NCBI GenBank assembly: GCA_037157565.1
Contig: JAZHRO010000073.1
Location: forward strand, 92,358,001 to 92,422,000
Source of the DNA: Thalassia testudinum
Taxonomy: Eukaryota; Streptophyta; Magnoliopsida; Alismatales; Hydrocharitaceae
Reading direction: 5' to 3'
DNA: 64,000 nt
Shown here: one piece after another, positions 11,128 through 22,437 of the stretch
Position numbering within the stretch: the stretch's first letter is position 1
Layout: every line of letters starts with the position of its first letter
Made by a program: the position numbers and the translations under genes
The notes under the pieces: model-generated
What the model saw: only the letters and a program-made list of their open reading frames with translations
Told to the model about the DNA's origin: nothing
Database searches by the model: none

Positions 11128-12900
11128 AATCCTTCTGCATATTACACTCATTCTCGCTCTTTCCCTTCTATTTTGAATTATCCTCAACATGACGATTATC
11201 CCGACTCATACTGTAATCAACCATCAGTTAGTTGGAATAACTCAGATTGGGGATATAGTTCTGGGCCTTCGTGTTTAGGGTCTAACCCTGCACACTATGA
11301 TTGCGATTTCTATCCTTCTCAAAGCCACATCAATTATAGATCGTCAACCTTTCATGAACAACCTAATACGATCTTCAATCAAGAAGGATACACCGATCCT
11401 TACCCATCCTCTGATCACACTGCCTTTAGGTCATCACCACCTTTTAAACAATATGAAATGACCTATTATCAAGAAGGGTATAACGAATCGCAATTCGTTA
11501 ATTCCCCTGGATTGACCCCAAACCCACCCAACCCTGAACCAACTCATTTGGTTCAGGGTAACTAGGTTCAAGAAAAGGTTCTAGCTAACTTGAGGAATAT
11601 CATACAATCTTTAGAAGTTTAGCCAATACCTTGCATTAAGAGATTGGAGCCCCTGATTGAAATGATTGATGATTTGAATAAGTATTTGTTGGATTGGCTC
11701 CAGGATGTAAGGATAAGAACCCGGATGAGTTTCTACTTGGGAAGTTAGCGAAATTGAGGATGAGATTTGTGGTTGCTTTAGTTCAGTCGTGGGATGATTC
11801 CCAGGATGAACTCCCTTCAGGAGAGCCAATGTCAGAAACTGCTCAGGTACCTGTTCTGGGGGACACATGTTACGAGGTTGACCAGATTGAATTGGAGCAA
11901 CCAATTAAGGATTATCTGATTTCTTCACCTGAGATCCCTGAGCCAGGGTATGAGGAAACGTATGTCTCCTTGGAACAGAAAGTGACATATGATTTTGGGA
12001 CATACATTAATATGGATCTTGATTTCTTTGATTCTGATGGTAAAGATTCAAGTTGCGAATTCTCACACGAGTTTACAGAATATGATTTTTGTGAGATGAT
12101 TGAGCCTGAGGAATCTGAAATAGCATTTGAAAGCCCAATAACTGAGGAAACTGATTTTATTAGGGCTCACAGTATGGATCCAGAATCGTATTTTCTGGAG
12201 GATTCAATCAAATGCCCTGATTGTCAGTTACACCCCATTGAGCTTATCGATGATTCTATTTCTGAGATAATTAGACCCAAGTCAATTCTGATTTAGCCAC
12301 ATCTTTTAGACTTGGAAATTTCAGATGGGGTGATTAATATGCAGGAGGTTCCGGATTTTGACATTCTGAATGAGGAGGATAGGAGCTGGGAAATTTTGAT
12401 TTGGGAAGTAAGTTCTGGAGGAAGTAGAAGACTGATTTGAAGGGTTCCTATTAAGTTGAAACCATAAAACCAGGACCCTTACGACATTTGTTCTGAGGAT
12501 GTCAAAACCAAGTACACATTCAATGATTATCCTTTTGAGTTTGAATTCTCTGTAACTCGACTTTTGGTCTTGGGTTGCATCCTCATAAATTGCAGGCCCA
12601 ACCCCGCTTGCATACTGATTTTAGGTTTTGGGTAATTTTTATCCAGAACCTGAGATATTCTCGATTATGGGGTATGGGTCTGCACCACAATCTGGTCCAC
12701 ATTTGTGGACATCTACTGACAGGTCAGAGGTTTCTTATGTTTATTCTGATTCTGACCTGCACCTGTGAATTCTTTGTTTCTCTTCTTTGTATAGTGTGCC
12801 TAGCTGAAGGCACTAAATTTAGCATGTATACAGTTCTTTTTAGTTTTCACCTCAGAGCGGACCTGCCATTCACGTAATTCAGGTGCTTTCTACGCTATTC
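11128..12900 (+). pseudogene. Family-A orphan protein, decayed copy in A1
   Basis: This is the A1 copy of the single long frame of family A, starting at ATG 11128 (MNPSAYY). The N-terminal part is rich in Y, S, P and N with repeated QEGY blocks. A leucine-rich middle (ALIEMIDDLN-like) follows, then a strongly acidic stretch, then a basic and finally hydrophobic C-terminus. I do not recognise a domain. It is broken by CAG-to-TAG at 11563-11565, a second TAG near 11620, a 1-bp deletion near 11707, TAG at 12294-12296 and further stops and shifts near 12430-12570. The A2 copy (53700-55508) keeps one frame throughout, which shows that these are decay events and that the frame was once a single gene. 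Confidence 0.7.
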
Positions 12901-12927
12901 CACTCTATTTTATGTCTTTTCAATACA

Positions 12928-12962
12928 ATGAGGACATTGCATTAGATAAGCATGGGGGGTGG
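12928..12962 (+). promoter_or_regulatory. Internal AGGACATTGC..GCATGGGGGG motif of A1
   Basis: AATGAGGACATTGC followed by AAGCATGGGGGGTGGA. The same pair of blocks lies at 39367-39402 in D, 55491-55523 in A2, about 50612-50640 in C-young and 26084-26114 (minus) in C-old. It resembles a second, internal polypurine tract, which could prime plus-strand DNA synthesis. Confidence 0.6.
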
Positions 12963-14117
12963 ATATTCATCTCTGAATTTATTCGTCAGCTCCATAGATT
13001 TGTTTTATTTTATTAAAAAAATAAATAAATAAATTGTAATTAGGAAAGAGAACTTGGGTTTAAGAAAATTTTCAATCTTAGGAAATACTATATTATGATT
13101 TGAACACAAAGACCCTTCAGGTCTTCACACTTAATCAGCTTGTGTATCCATTAAAATGTGGATTTGTCCTTCGAGTCCTCACCATCTAAATTCTATTTTA
13201 ATTGGAGTAAACAAGTTTGGGTGATAAGTACACGACTTATCAACTCGTCCTCTGATTTGAGGGAACTTTGAGTTTTCAGCATCTACACACTTTCTTTTCA
13301 CTGACTCATTGTTCGACGATTCTAACGGAAATTGGGTAGCTAATGAACCTTCTAGAGTGATATGGCTGGCAAGTTATCATGGGTAACGACCCATAGGTAA
13401 GTTGTCCAGAGCCTAGTCACTGGACCTTTCTCTTTTTGCTGCCTTTAGGTAAATCTTATACCAGGGAAGCCACCTACTTAAAAAAAGAAAAAAGAGAAAA
13501 AAAAAGAAATAAGCCACACATCGCTATATGAGTATGGTTGGCAAGTTGTCGATGGTAACAGCTCATCGATCGGTTGTCCAGAACCCAGCTCAATAAATGC
13601 ACTAAAAATCCCAAAACACTTAGGAAGAAGCGGAGAAGTAGAATAAACCGGGGAGATATACACTATATTCACCCTTGTGTTGACCCCGTAAAAAATAAAA
13701 GTAGGGAGAAAGCTACCAGTTGTAAAGATACACCTTTAGGTAGAATTCCTTTTTAGGTCACCTAGAGGCGTAGAAATCTGAAGTCCGTTTTAACTGCCGG
13801 TCAAAGAGTCTATCACATTCACAATAAGATGCTTAGAACTTAGGGTTCTCATCAAATCTTGGGTGAGTTGAATGGCCATAGAAAGCCACTCTTAAACCCT
13901 AAAACTTGAAAATCCAAAAAAATTAGAAAAGAAGAAAAAGAGAAAAAGAAAGTTTTCTTTGAATAAGGCGAGGGCTTAAGGTAGTCTACATTTTGGCAGA
14001 TACTCGAGCACTGTTGTATCTTTGAAAGTTCAGATCCTAAGTAAACATTTTCTTAATGAAAGAAAATAAGTCAAGCCCAAATAATCCAACCAGATTCTTT
14101 TATAAATAGCATATAGT
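12963..14117 (+). other. A1 3' untranslated region with two stem-loops
   Basis: No open frame. Two related blocks of about 60 nt start with TATGG(C/T)TGGCAAGTT. Each holds a short hairpin: GTTATC-ATG-GGTAAC at 13373-13387 and GTTGTC-GAT-GGTAAC at 13545-13559. Both are present at matching places in A2. Confidence 0.55.
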
Positions 14118-14154
14118 TTTTGCTAGGGACTAGCAAAAGATAGGCATAGGGGTA
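14118..14154 (+). promoter_or_regulatory. Hairpin and polypurine tract before A1 3' LTR
   Basis: TTTTGCTAG-GGA-CTAGCAAAA (14118-14138) forms a 9-bp stem. It is followed directly by GATAGGCATAGGGGTA, the plus-strand primer tract, which abuts the 3' LTR at 14155. The same hairpin and tract precede the 3' LTRs of C-old, C-young, D and A2. Confidence 0.85.
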
Positions 14155-15873
14155 TGATGTAAACATGTTTACACTACTTAAGATTTCTATTTATGCATGG
14201 TCTTAAGCATAGAATTGCATTGCATACTATAAATATTGCATAACATGCATCATCTTGCATTGAGATTAGTTTGAATAAAATGGAGGTTAATTGTCTCCTT
14301 TTATGTTCATAGACAGGGCAAACTTTTTATCGGGGATTGGATCGAAGATCGAACCATGCAGATGTGATCAAGGTGACGATTGGAGTTCAACGACTCCAAG
14401 ATCACCCTAATCAGACATCTGTAGCATCAGATAAAGATCAAGGAACCCTAGAAGATCAAGGGCCAAGATGATGTGAATCTACGCTTCAAACGACAAATCC
14501 GATCACACGGATGGATTTGGATCGACGATCGCAGCCTAACAGCGCGACAATCGACTTAATCCGACACTCGTGGCACCATCTACATCATCCAGAAGATGGA
14601 CGGCCAAGATGGCACCACGTGGCGCCATCTCAGCCATCCAACCGACCCTAAGGACCACCACTTCCTCTCCAAAGAAGATCCAACATGCAATCTGGGCTGT
14701 TGGATCTTGATCCAATGCGCGATCTAGGTCGTTGGATCTTGATCCAACGGCCATGAGCACGTGGCGCTCAAAACATTCGGGCGACCATCTCGATGACGCA
14801 ATGTAGCGAGCGAACGCCTTATCGCGAGCAGGTGATGTGCGTTCGAACCTGTGCAGCTAGAACATTTGAGGTATGGGTGAGCGGGCTCCGCGACCGCTCG
14901 ATCGCGATCGAGCGGCTGTGGGTGCTCGATAGCGCCCACATGCTATTGCATGCCATGCCTCATGCGGAGTCGCACGTGGGCGGGCACGCAAAGGAGCAGG
15001 CGGTAGCGTGACTTAAGCCATCCGATCTCATGATAGATGGCTGAGAGCGGCTGAACGTGGGCGTTGTGGAAGATGAGCTGGCGCCCCCACTACGCTAACG
15101 ATGGGGCTTTGGCGACGATTTTATCCGTCACTAAAAACCCTTGATTTAATGTTTTTAGAATTGTAATGACCAAATTGCCCCCACTCCTTGCAACTATAAA
15201 AGGGGACCCCTTCCATACGAAATTCTTATCGCTTCTCTTCTCTCCCTCTCCAAGGCTCAAGAGAAGCTTGTCCTACACCAGGGATGCTTCTCGTGAGATA
15301 AAGTCAATTTCTCGTCCCCCTTTCGGAAGCAGATCTCGTGATGATGACGATGTGCTACCCCGTTCCCGTTCTTCCCGCTTCATTCTCTTTCGTCTTACTC
15401 CGTCCTCCTTCGTCCAAGTGTTGTCCCATCCAGCTCGTCCTCCAACTGACCGTCGAGGAGGATATCTCTCTCCCCATTCTTTTTACTGCTTTCTAGAATA
15501 GATTTACTGCTTTCTAGTGTAATCATTTTCATGCTTTCTAGTCGTAATGTTTAGTGTAATGAACAATCCTTTTGATAATGAATTCCTTGTTCATTCTACA
15601 TCTCTTTTTGGTTTTTTGTTTGTAATATTCTCTCTCTCTTACTGTCTCTCTTCTATTTATTGTAAATAGTTTGATAGTTATAATCAATTAATTTACTTTG
15701 TGACAAATAAATCAAATGCATGTTTTTAAATCAAACGTCCGCCTCCCTGTGTTCGACCCGTGATTTCCATTCCGGTATAAATTTTATTTGTTGTACATGA
15801 GTTCTTCGGTTTCAAACTACAAGGACAGGTTTTCGAAATCGAACACGTTAGCGTAGCAACCCGACGTTCAACA
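14155..15873 (+). repeat. A1 3' LTR
   Basis: A 1,719-bp direct copy of the 5' LTR, with the same TGATGTAAACA start and TTCAACA end. It has an intact TATAAAAG at 15195-15202, a B-box-like GTTCGAACC at 14841-14849, a CT microsatellite near 15628-15655 and the U5 motif at 15742-15759. Differences from the 5' LTR are scattered substitutions and small indels. Confidence 0.93.
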
Positions 15874-16005
15874 GTTTCCACTGTAAATCCAAGTGTCTTC
15901 TATGCATGAATCTTTGTGATTTGATTTGTCTTTGCTACTATGGTATTTAAGTTTGTAAAAGTCGATACTATTCACCCCTCCCCTCTAGTATCCATTAAGA
16001 TCCAT
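15874..16005 (+). repeat. Copia/Sirevirus-like LTR, right part
   Basis: This continues the LTR interrupted at 8272, starting with the duplicated GTTTC. It contains CTATTCACCCCTCCCCTCTA at about 15969-15988, typical of Sirevirus-type LTR ends. No primer site for tRNA-Met is evident to its right. Confidence 0.45.
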
Positions 16006-16159
16006 AGGAACCCTCACATCTTGGGATCCACCTATTGGACCATATGTTGGTATCTACACTATTCCCAGCCCTCCATATTCATCCACTATATAGTATAGGG
16101 TTAATTGACATCAAGCCGCATAAAGGAGAGTGATCAGTGCCCAATCTTGTTGACTAAAA

Positions 16160-17013
16160 GTCCTTGTTCCTTAGATAGATGGCCTTCCTTACACAAGGCC
16201 ATAATGAATTCTCTCCCTTCATTAGTCGCCACCCTTGCTTAAGGAGCATCGCCACATTCATAAACCTAGCACTTTGCAAGCCTAATCCACCCTTATGCTT
16301 CTGTAGAGTTAATTTATCCCATCTATCTGTGTGCACCTTCCCCTTGCCTTTGAGATCCCCTCACCAAAAACTCCTTATCAATTTATCCATCATATAACAG
16401 TCCCTCGATCTTAGCTTGACCACCGACATGAGGTAAACCTTTATCGATGCAAGTACAAAGTTAACCAAAACCATCCTTCTTGCCTAAGAAAGTGTAGATG
16501 CCTTCCAACCATGTTGCACTCATTCCCTTTTATCCAAAATTTTCCTCGCCACCCTAACTCTAAAATTCCCATTGAAGACCTGGGCTCCCAACATTCATCC
16601 TTTAGTGTTCCTTCAAATTCTAAGATCACTTTGATTTCCTTACTATGGTTGCAGTAAACTCTCTTACTAAACAACATTGATGACTTCTTATAATTAGCCT
16701 TTTGACCCGAAAACCTACAATAATCCTCCAATATATGCTTCATTACTATAACTTCGAATATAATTTCTCCACAAATGATCAAGGCATCGTCCACATAAGC
16801 TACAAGATGAGTAGGTTGCACACCCTAAGCCAATCTGACACCATTTAACAATCTTGCACTAGAATTGGCCTCCACCAATCTACACAACAGTTCTGAACCT
16901 AGAATAAATAGAAATGGTGAAAGGGCGCACCCATGTCTTAGCCCCATGTTTGGAGTAATAAGGCCACACTGCTTACTGAACACATATTTATCTATCTAAA
17001 TCATTCTTAATTT
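16160..17013 (-). pseudogene. LINE reverse transcriptase, C-terminal fragment
   Basis: Read leftward on the minus strand, the translation contains GLRHGCALSPFLFI, then AYVDDALIICG (the RT active-site loop, normally F/YADD), and later SFWWG, a W-K-GGLGL block and MNVAMLLKQGWRL. This order is that of the RT domain and the C-terminal part of an L1-type LINE ORF2, whose product copies LINE RNA at a nicked target. Only this part is left. In-frame stops (for example near 16820 and 16995) and frame changes show decay. The 5' part and endonuclease are missing, and the 3' boundary may reach about 16010. Confidence 0.75.
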
Positions 17014-18599
17014 TTTTTTAGTTTCATGGTAGTAAGTGCATAAATGCTTTAGGTTAGTGCGTTATACGTATAACTGCATCTAGGTCATGCATCTAGGTCA
17101 TATTGCATTCATTATGGGTTATTTATGTGTTGCTGAGCCTATTTATGGTGAAGAATTGTAATTAGTGCTTATTATATTTTACAGGTTGAGTTAGAGTTGA
17201 GATTGGACTGGAGTTAGATCAAGTCAGAAATGGGAGTTAGAATGGAGTTTGCAAAAACCCTAGAAAGAAAATGCTAATTCCTATATGAGTCTCAACCTTA
17301 ACCCTAGCCACCATAAGGCACGTCCCACATGTGTATGCCCTCCACAAATCCACATGCAAGAATTCTTCCAATTGTAATCGGAACCTAATCAAATCAATTT
17401 CCTAAAATCAATCACCCTTCCTAAACTCTCTCAATGTGAACATGCCACCATTTCTGCCCTTTTGTGTCCACATTCATGCCAACATTCAATTGGTCATCAA
17501 CTCCACGCAAAACACCACCACATCCCCACCTTTTGCACGTCCATGATGAGAGACTCATCATAACTCCTAATTCATCATTATTAGCTAGTTATCTTAGTTA
17601 AATTACTAGTGAATATCATTATACTAGGGTTAATTATATATTAAGGGTAATAGTAGCAAGGACCTTATTTATATGTTAAAATACCAAAATTAGGGGTTAA
17701 TAAACATTTATTTATGTTTAATTAATAAATGGGACTCAAACACAAGCATTTAGCTTAATATAAGTATTATACCTAATTTATAATATTTATTTTAACTAAA
17801 TTGTTGATTAACTTAATAATGTTAAGTACATAAATAAATATAGCTAAAAGGGGTAAAAATGCAATCTCATGTCATAAACAAATTATTTACAGTATTTACA
17901 TTATATATAAAAAGATGAAAAATAAATATTTTAAATTAGGCTTTAAAACTCACTATTTGCATTTAAGTCCTAAACTTCTATTTCAATTGAGTCCTTTTAT
18001 CACATTTAAGTCCTTTAGTTATTTCACACAGGTCCCTATATATCCTCTTCCTCTTCTCTTCTTTCTTTTAGATGGCCAATGACGACCAATGACCAAACCC
18101 TAGATCACTGCCTTATCGACGTCAGACCACCATTGCCATTGCTGCCTAAGGTATTATCACCTTCCTCTTCAAATCAAATGGTCCAGATGGGCCTTTAAAC
18201 CTATTTCTCCTAGGTAGATAACCTTACCATTGTCGGAGATGACAACGGTGGTTACGATGTGAACGAATTTTACATGGTTTGTAAAATATGTCGTAACGTG
18301 CAAAATTGATCAACTCTTAAATTTATAAACCTAGATAGTGGGGTATCTAGGGTTGTCCAAGGAGGCAATATGTATACAAAATTTAGGTCCCTTGCTTGGA
18401 AATAGAAATCACCTTTCTTTTTGGTCTTTTCAATTATATCATTTTTTTTAGTGTTTTGAAATAACGAGGGAAAACACGAGTTGTTGGCGGGAAAGTAAAT
18501 AACAACTACAATCACTAAGCTAACACCTAAGTGACAAATAATTCCTCTCCCTAAGCTCACTCAAGGAACGTGGAGGCCTAGAGTAATTAGGGAGAGGGA
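17014..18599. other. Unassigned AT-rich interval
   Basis: About 1.6 kb with no recognisable coding potential and no clear similarity to the other repeats in the window. The small minus-strand frame at 18270-18560 has no motif. Around 17650-17950 the sequence is strongly AT-rich. Confidence 0.4.
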
Positions 18600-19630
18600 A
18601 TGAATAGTGCTAGAATCACAGCAATTAAAATGCAACTAAAAAGAGATTTCAATGAAGGCAACTATATTAATGAGAAAGTGTTTTACAGAAAAACCTAGTA
18701 GATGAATGCTTCTACTACTAGATAATTGCAATAAATAAAATAAAGCACAAGTCCTCCGGAATTGTTGAGAGGGGAAGCTCCTTGCTCCAAGCTTAAGGGC
18801 TCATAGGCTTGAAAAGGGCTCCTCCTTCTCCTTCCTTAAGATGCTCCTACAAGGTGGAAGCTACCACCTTCAATGCTCTCCTTCAAGGGTGGGCGTGCAC
18901 CACCCTTGCTCCCCCTTCCTTGGTCGTCCTCGTAGTGGTGGAGTGCTCCTCCTCCTTGGCATGGCACAAGGGAGAAGAAATGGGGAGAAGAAGGCACCAA
19001 GGGCGGGTGATGTGCCCCCTTAATCTTCTTCTCTACTCCTTCTTGGTCGTAGATATGAGGTGGGTATAGGGTAGATTTTACTAAATGGAGGATGGGAATT
19101 ATGTGGTGGTAGGGTAGGGTATTTATAGGATGGGAAGGGGGTGGTTATGGTGTTTTTTTTTGGGAGGGAAATGAAGGGGTACTTGGATATTTTTGGAGGG
19201 AATAATGGGAGGGAAATGAAGAGGTGGCTTAGTTTTCCCTCCAAAAATACCTTCCAGATGGTATTGATTTTGGAGGGAAAAAATGGAGGATGGAGATGGG
19301 TTTTGATGGTAGATGTATGGTGGGGATGGAAGGGATAGTTGGAACCAAAATAAAGTAGGAGTAGGTGGATTTTTGCTGGAGCTTGGGTAGTAGGGTAGTA
19401 GGTTTTGGTGCCATGTAGGTGGACTAGCTAAGCTAAGCTAGCTTAGCTAGCTTATCTAGTAGGAAGTAGGGTTGGAGGCATTTTGAGCTAGGGTTTGTGA
19501 AGAGGAGCTGGATAGAAGTCTGGAGCAGAACTGGAGTTGGCAGCTACTGAAGAGGATGGCATGGAGATACTTTAGCTGGCTTAGCTTGCTAGTTCTTTTC
19601 TAGCTGCTAAGCCAAGCTAAAGTAAACTGC
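18600..19630 (-). repeat. AGCT-rich E-LTR-like repeat, copy 2, left part
   Basis: From about 18870 this matches 5383 onward: the CTTGGCATGGCACAAG block, a GGGTATAGGGTAGA block, a G-rich GGTGG section and then GCTAGCTTAGCTAG. It is cut at 19630 by solo LTR A3 and resumes at 21421. The first 270 bp (18600-18870) have no evident counterpart in copy 1. Confidence 0.6.
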
Positions 19631-21420
19631 TGATGTAAACACATTTACACTACTTAAAATGTCTATTTATGCATGTTCTTAAGCATAGGATTGCATTTCA
19701 TGATATAAATATTGCATTACATGCATCATCTTGCATTTAGAGTAGTTTGAATAAAATGGAGGTTAATTGTCTCCTTTTATGTGCTTGGACAGGGCAAACA
19801 TTTTATCGGAGCCTCGGATCAAAGATCCAACCGTATGGATGTGATCAGGGCGACGATTGGAGTTCAACGACTCCAAGATCGCCCTAATCAGGCATCCGTA
19901 GCATCAGATAGTGACCTGGGAACCCTAGAAAATCAAGGGCCAGGATGGTGTAAATTCGCACTTCAGATGATAAATTCGACCACACGGATGAATTCGGATC
20001 GACGATCGCAGCACAACGACACAAAAATTGAGTCAATCCAACATCCGTGGCACCATCTACAACTTCCAGAAGATGGACGACCAAGATAGAACCACGTGGC
20101 GCCATCTCAGCCACCCAAACGGCCGCTAGCATCTTGTGAAGTCCCCGCACCCGATCGCTCTCCGCCGTTGGATCTTAATCCAATGACTGTGGGCGCTCGC
20201 GCTTAAAAGCGTCCGCTCGACCATCCGCACCACATAGCGTAGTGGTCGAGCGCGCTTTCGCGAGCCCCGAGCGCGGGTTCGAGCCGTGGAGAGGGGTTGG
20301 AAGGTGCGGCGATTGGGCGTGGGTGGAGCGTCAGATGGAGATCGGACGGCCGCGCGCGCCCGATAGCGTCCACGCGCAATTGAACGCGCGGGCAGATGCG
20401 CGATCGCATGCGGGCGGGCGCGCAACGCACCGGGGTGAGGCACGACTTAAGCCGTCTGATCTCACGATCGGACGACTGAAAAGCGACGAACGTGCGCAAG
20501 CCGTTGAGCGCGCGAGCAGGCGAGGAGGCGCGCGCGAGCCACCCACGACGCCCACGTTGAGTTCTTTAGTGACAATTTATCCGTCACTAAAGACCCCTCT
20601 TTTATTATTTTGAAGTTGTAATGTCCATTTTGGCCCCACTCCTTGCAACTATAAAAGGAGATCCCCTCCATACGAAATTTTCATCCCTTCCTTCTCCTCT
20701 CTACCCCTCCAAAGCTCAAGAGAAGCTTGTCCCACATCCGGGATGCTTCTCGCGAGATAAAGTCCAATTTTCGTTCCCCTTCGGAAGTGGATCCCGCGAC
20801 GACGACGACGTGCTGCTTCGTTCCTATTCTTCTACTTCGTCCTCCTTCGTCCTGCTTCGTTCTCCTTCGTCCAGGCGTCGTCCCATCTGGCTCTTCCTCC
20901 AAGCAACCGTCGAGGAGGATTTCTCTCTCCCTATTCTTTTTACTGCTTTCTAGTATAGATTTACTGCTTTCTAGATTAACCTACTCGTCATCCAAGCGAC
21001 CGTCGAGGAGGACATTTCTCCCTCCATTCTTTTAATGCTTTCTAGAGTAAATTTATCGCTTTCTAGTGTAGTTGTTTTATGCATTCTAATTGTAATGAAC
21101 AGTCTCTTCTATGATAAATTCTTTGTTTATTCTACATCTCATTTTGATTTCCATGTGTAATGCTCTCTCTCTCTCTCTTACCCTCTCTCTCTTTTATTAA
21201 TTGTAAATAATTAGATAGTTTAAATTGAATTACTTTGTGACAAATAAAAAGAAATGCGAAGTTTTTAAATTAAACGTCCGCCTCCCTGTGTTTGATCCGG
21301 AATTTTAATTTCGGTATAAATTTTATTTGTTGAACACGAATTCTTCGCTTTCGAACTACAACGACAGGTTTTCCAAAACCAAACACGTAAGCATAGCGAT
21401 TTGAAAAAAACCGTTCAACA
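19631..21420 (+). repeat. Solo LTR A3 (family A)
   Basis: A full family-A LTR (TGATGTAAACA..TTCAACA, 1,790 bp) with no interior or second LTR. It was presumably left by recombination between the two LTRs of an element. The flanks read ACTGC and GCTGC, a target duplication with one mismatch, and the AGCT-rich repeat continues on both sides. It keeps TATAAAAG at 20650-20657 and the tRNA-like A and B boxes at 20235-20245 and 20276-20285. Confidence 0.88.
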
Positions 21421-21930
21421 GCTGCCTTCTACCACAAAGAGCTGAGGTGAGCTGGGTCTGGTGCTTCCAGGGAGGATCAAGCTAGTTGAGGCAACTAAGG
21501 TAGCTTAGCTCAACTAAGTTGAGCTAAGCTGAGTCCCCGGGAGCTGGACTTGAGCTTCCTGAGTTGAAATGAAGTCATCTTCAGCTGGCTGGAGTTGAGT
21601 GGAGCTGGATGTAACTGGACTTGAGCTGGGGTGAACTCCAGTCAACTCAGCTGAGCTAGCTAGAGATCCCTGTGGACTAATGGGAGCTAGGATGAGCTAG
21701 ACTTAGCTAAGTTGAGCTGGATCTAAGCTGACCTGAGCCAGGGTGAGGTAAGATGAGCTCTCTCGAGCTGCCATTCTGCTGAGATGAGCTGAATGGAGCT
21801 AGAATAAGCTAACCCTAGTTTAGGTGAGCTGAATTCCAGCTATGGTGAGCTAGATAAAGCTGAGTTCCAGCTGGTAAGAGCTTCTCTTTAACCAGTTGCC
21901 TTCCTGAGTGCTCGGGTTCTAGGGATCTAG
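21421..21930 (-). repeat. AGCT-rich E-LTR-like repeat, copy 2, right part
   Basis: This continues copy 2 with GAGCTGGGTCTGG, one unit of the 102-bp block (about 21629-21730), and the end CCTGAGTGCT..GGGATCTAG. In copy 1 the end reads GGGATCTAACA. Here the last bases are replaced by A4. Confidence 0.6.
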
Positions 21931-22437
21931 TGATGTAAACACATTTGTTGAGGGTAAAATCCCTATTCATGCATGTTCTTAGGCTTAGATCTACATTTCA
22001 TGTTATAAATATTTCACAGCATGCATCATTCGGCATTTAGAGTAATTATATATAATTTAGGTTAATTACATCTTTTTTGTGGTTAGGAGAGAAGCATATT
22101 TATTTTGGAGCCTCAGATTGACGATCCAACTGCATGGATTTGATCAAGACGACAATCGGAGTCCAACGCCTTTGAAATTGCCTCGATCGGAGTCCCGTAG
22201 CACCATATGCAGTCTGAGGAAGATCAATGGCCAAGGGACTAGGAGACATAATTCAGAGCCTCAAATTATAAATCCAACCGTACAGATAGATTTGGATCGA
22301 CGATCGCAGCCTAACGGTGCAAAAATTGACTTAATCCAACCTTCGTAGCAGCCCCTACAACAAGAAGAAGATGAACGGCCCAAACTGAGCTACATGGCGT
22401 AGACTAAGCTGCTAGCACACGCACGTAGCTAAAAAGA
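21931..22437 (+). repeat. A4, 5' part of a diverged family-A LTR
   Basis: It starts TGATGTAAACACATTTG and follows the family-A LTR for about 500 bp (TTATGCATG-type block, the CCTCAGATTGACGATCC block, GATTTGGATCGACGATCG), but is more diverged than A1-A3. It stops where the LTR of C-old begins, so the remainder was either lost or lies beyond the far end of C-old, outside the window. Confidence 0.7.

Larger units (their letters stand above)
8273..15873 (+). mobile_element. Non-autonomous LTR retrotransposon A1 (family A)
   Basis: A complete element. Two LTRs (8273-9947 and 14155-15873) in direct orientation begin TGATGTAAACA and end TTCAACA. They are flanked by a perfect 5-bp target duplication GTTTC (8268-8272 and 15874-15878). 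A tRNA-Asp-type primer site follows the 5' LTR and a polypurine tract precedes the 3' LTR. The 4.2-kb interior holds one decayed long frame with no gag, protease, RT or integrase signature. Movement therefore must have depended on another element's proteins. It sits in a Copia-like LTR. Confidence 0.93.

Noticed and set aside
18270..18560. A host gene in the unassigned interval 17014-18599
   Set aside because: The frame is short, without motifs, and lies in AT-rich DNA with no splice or promoter context.
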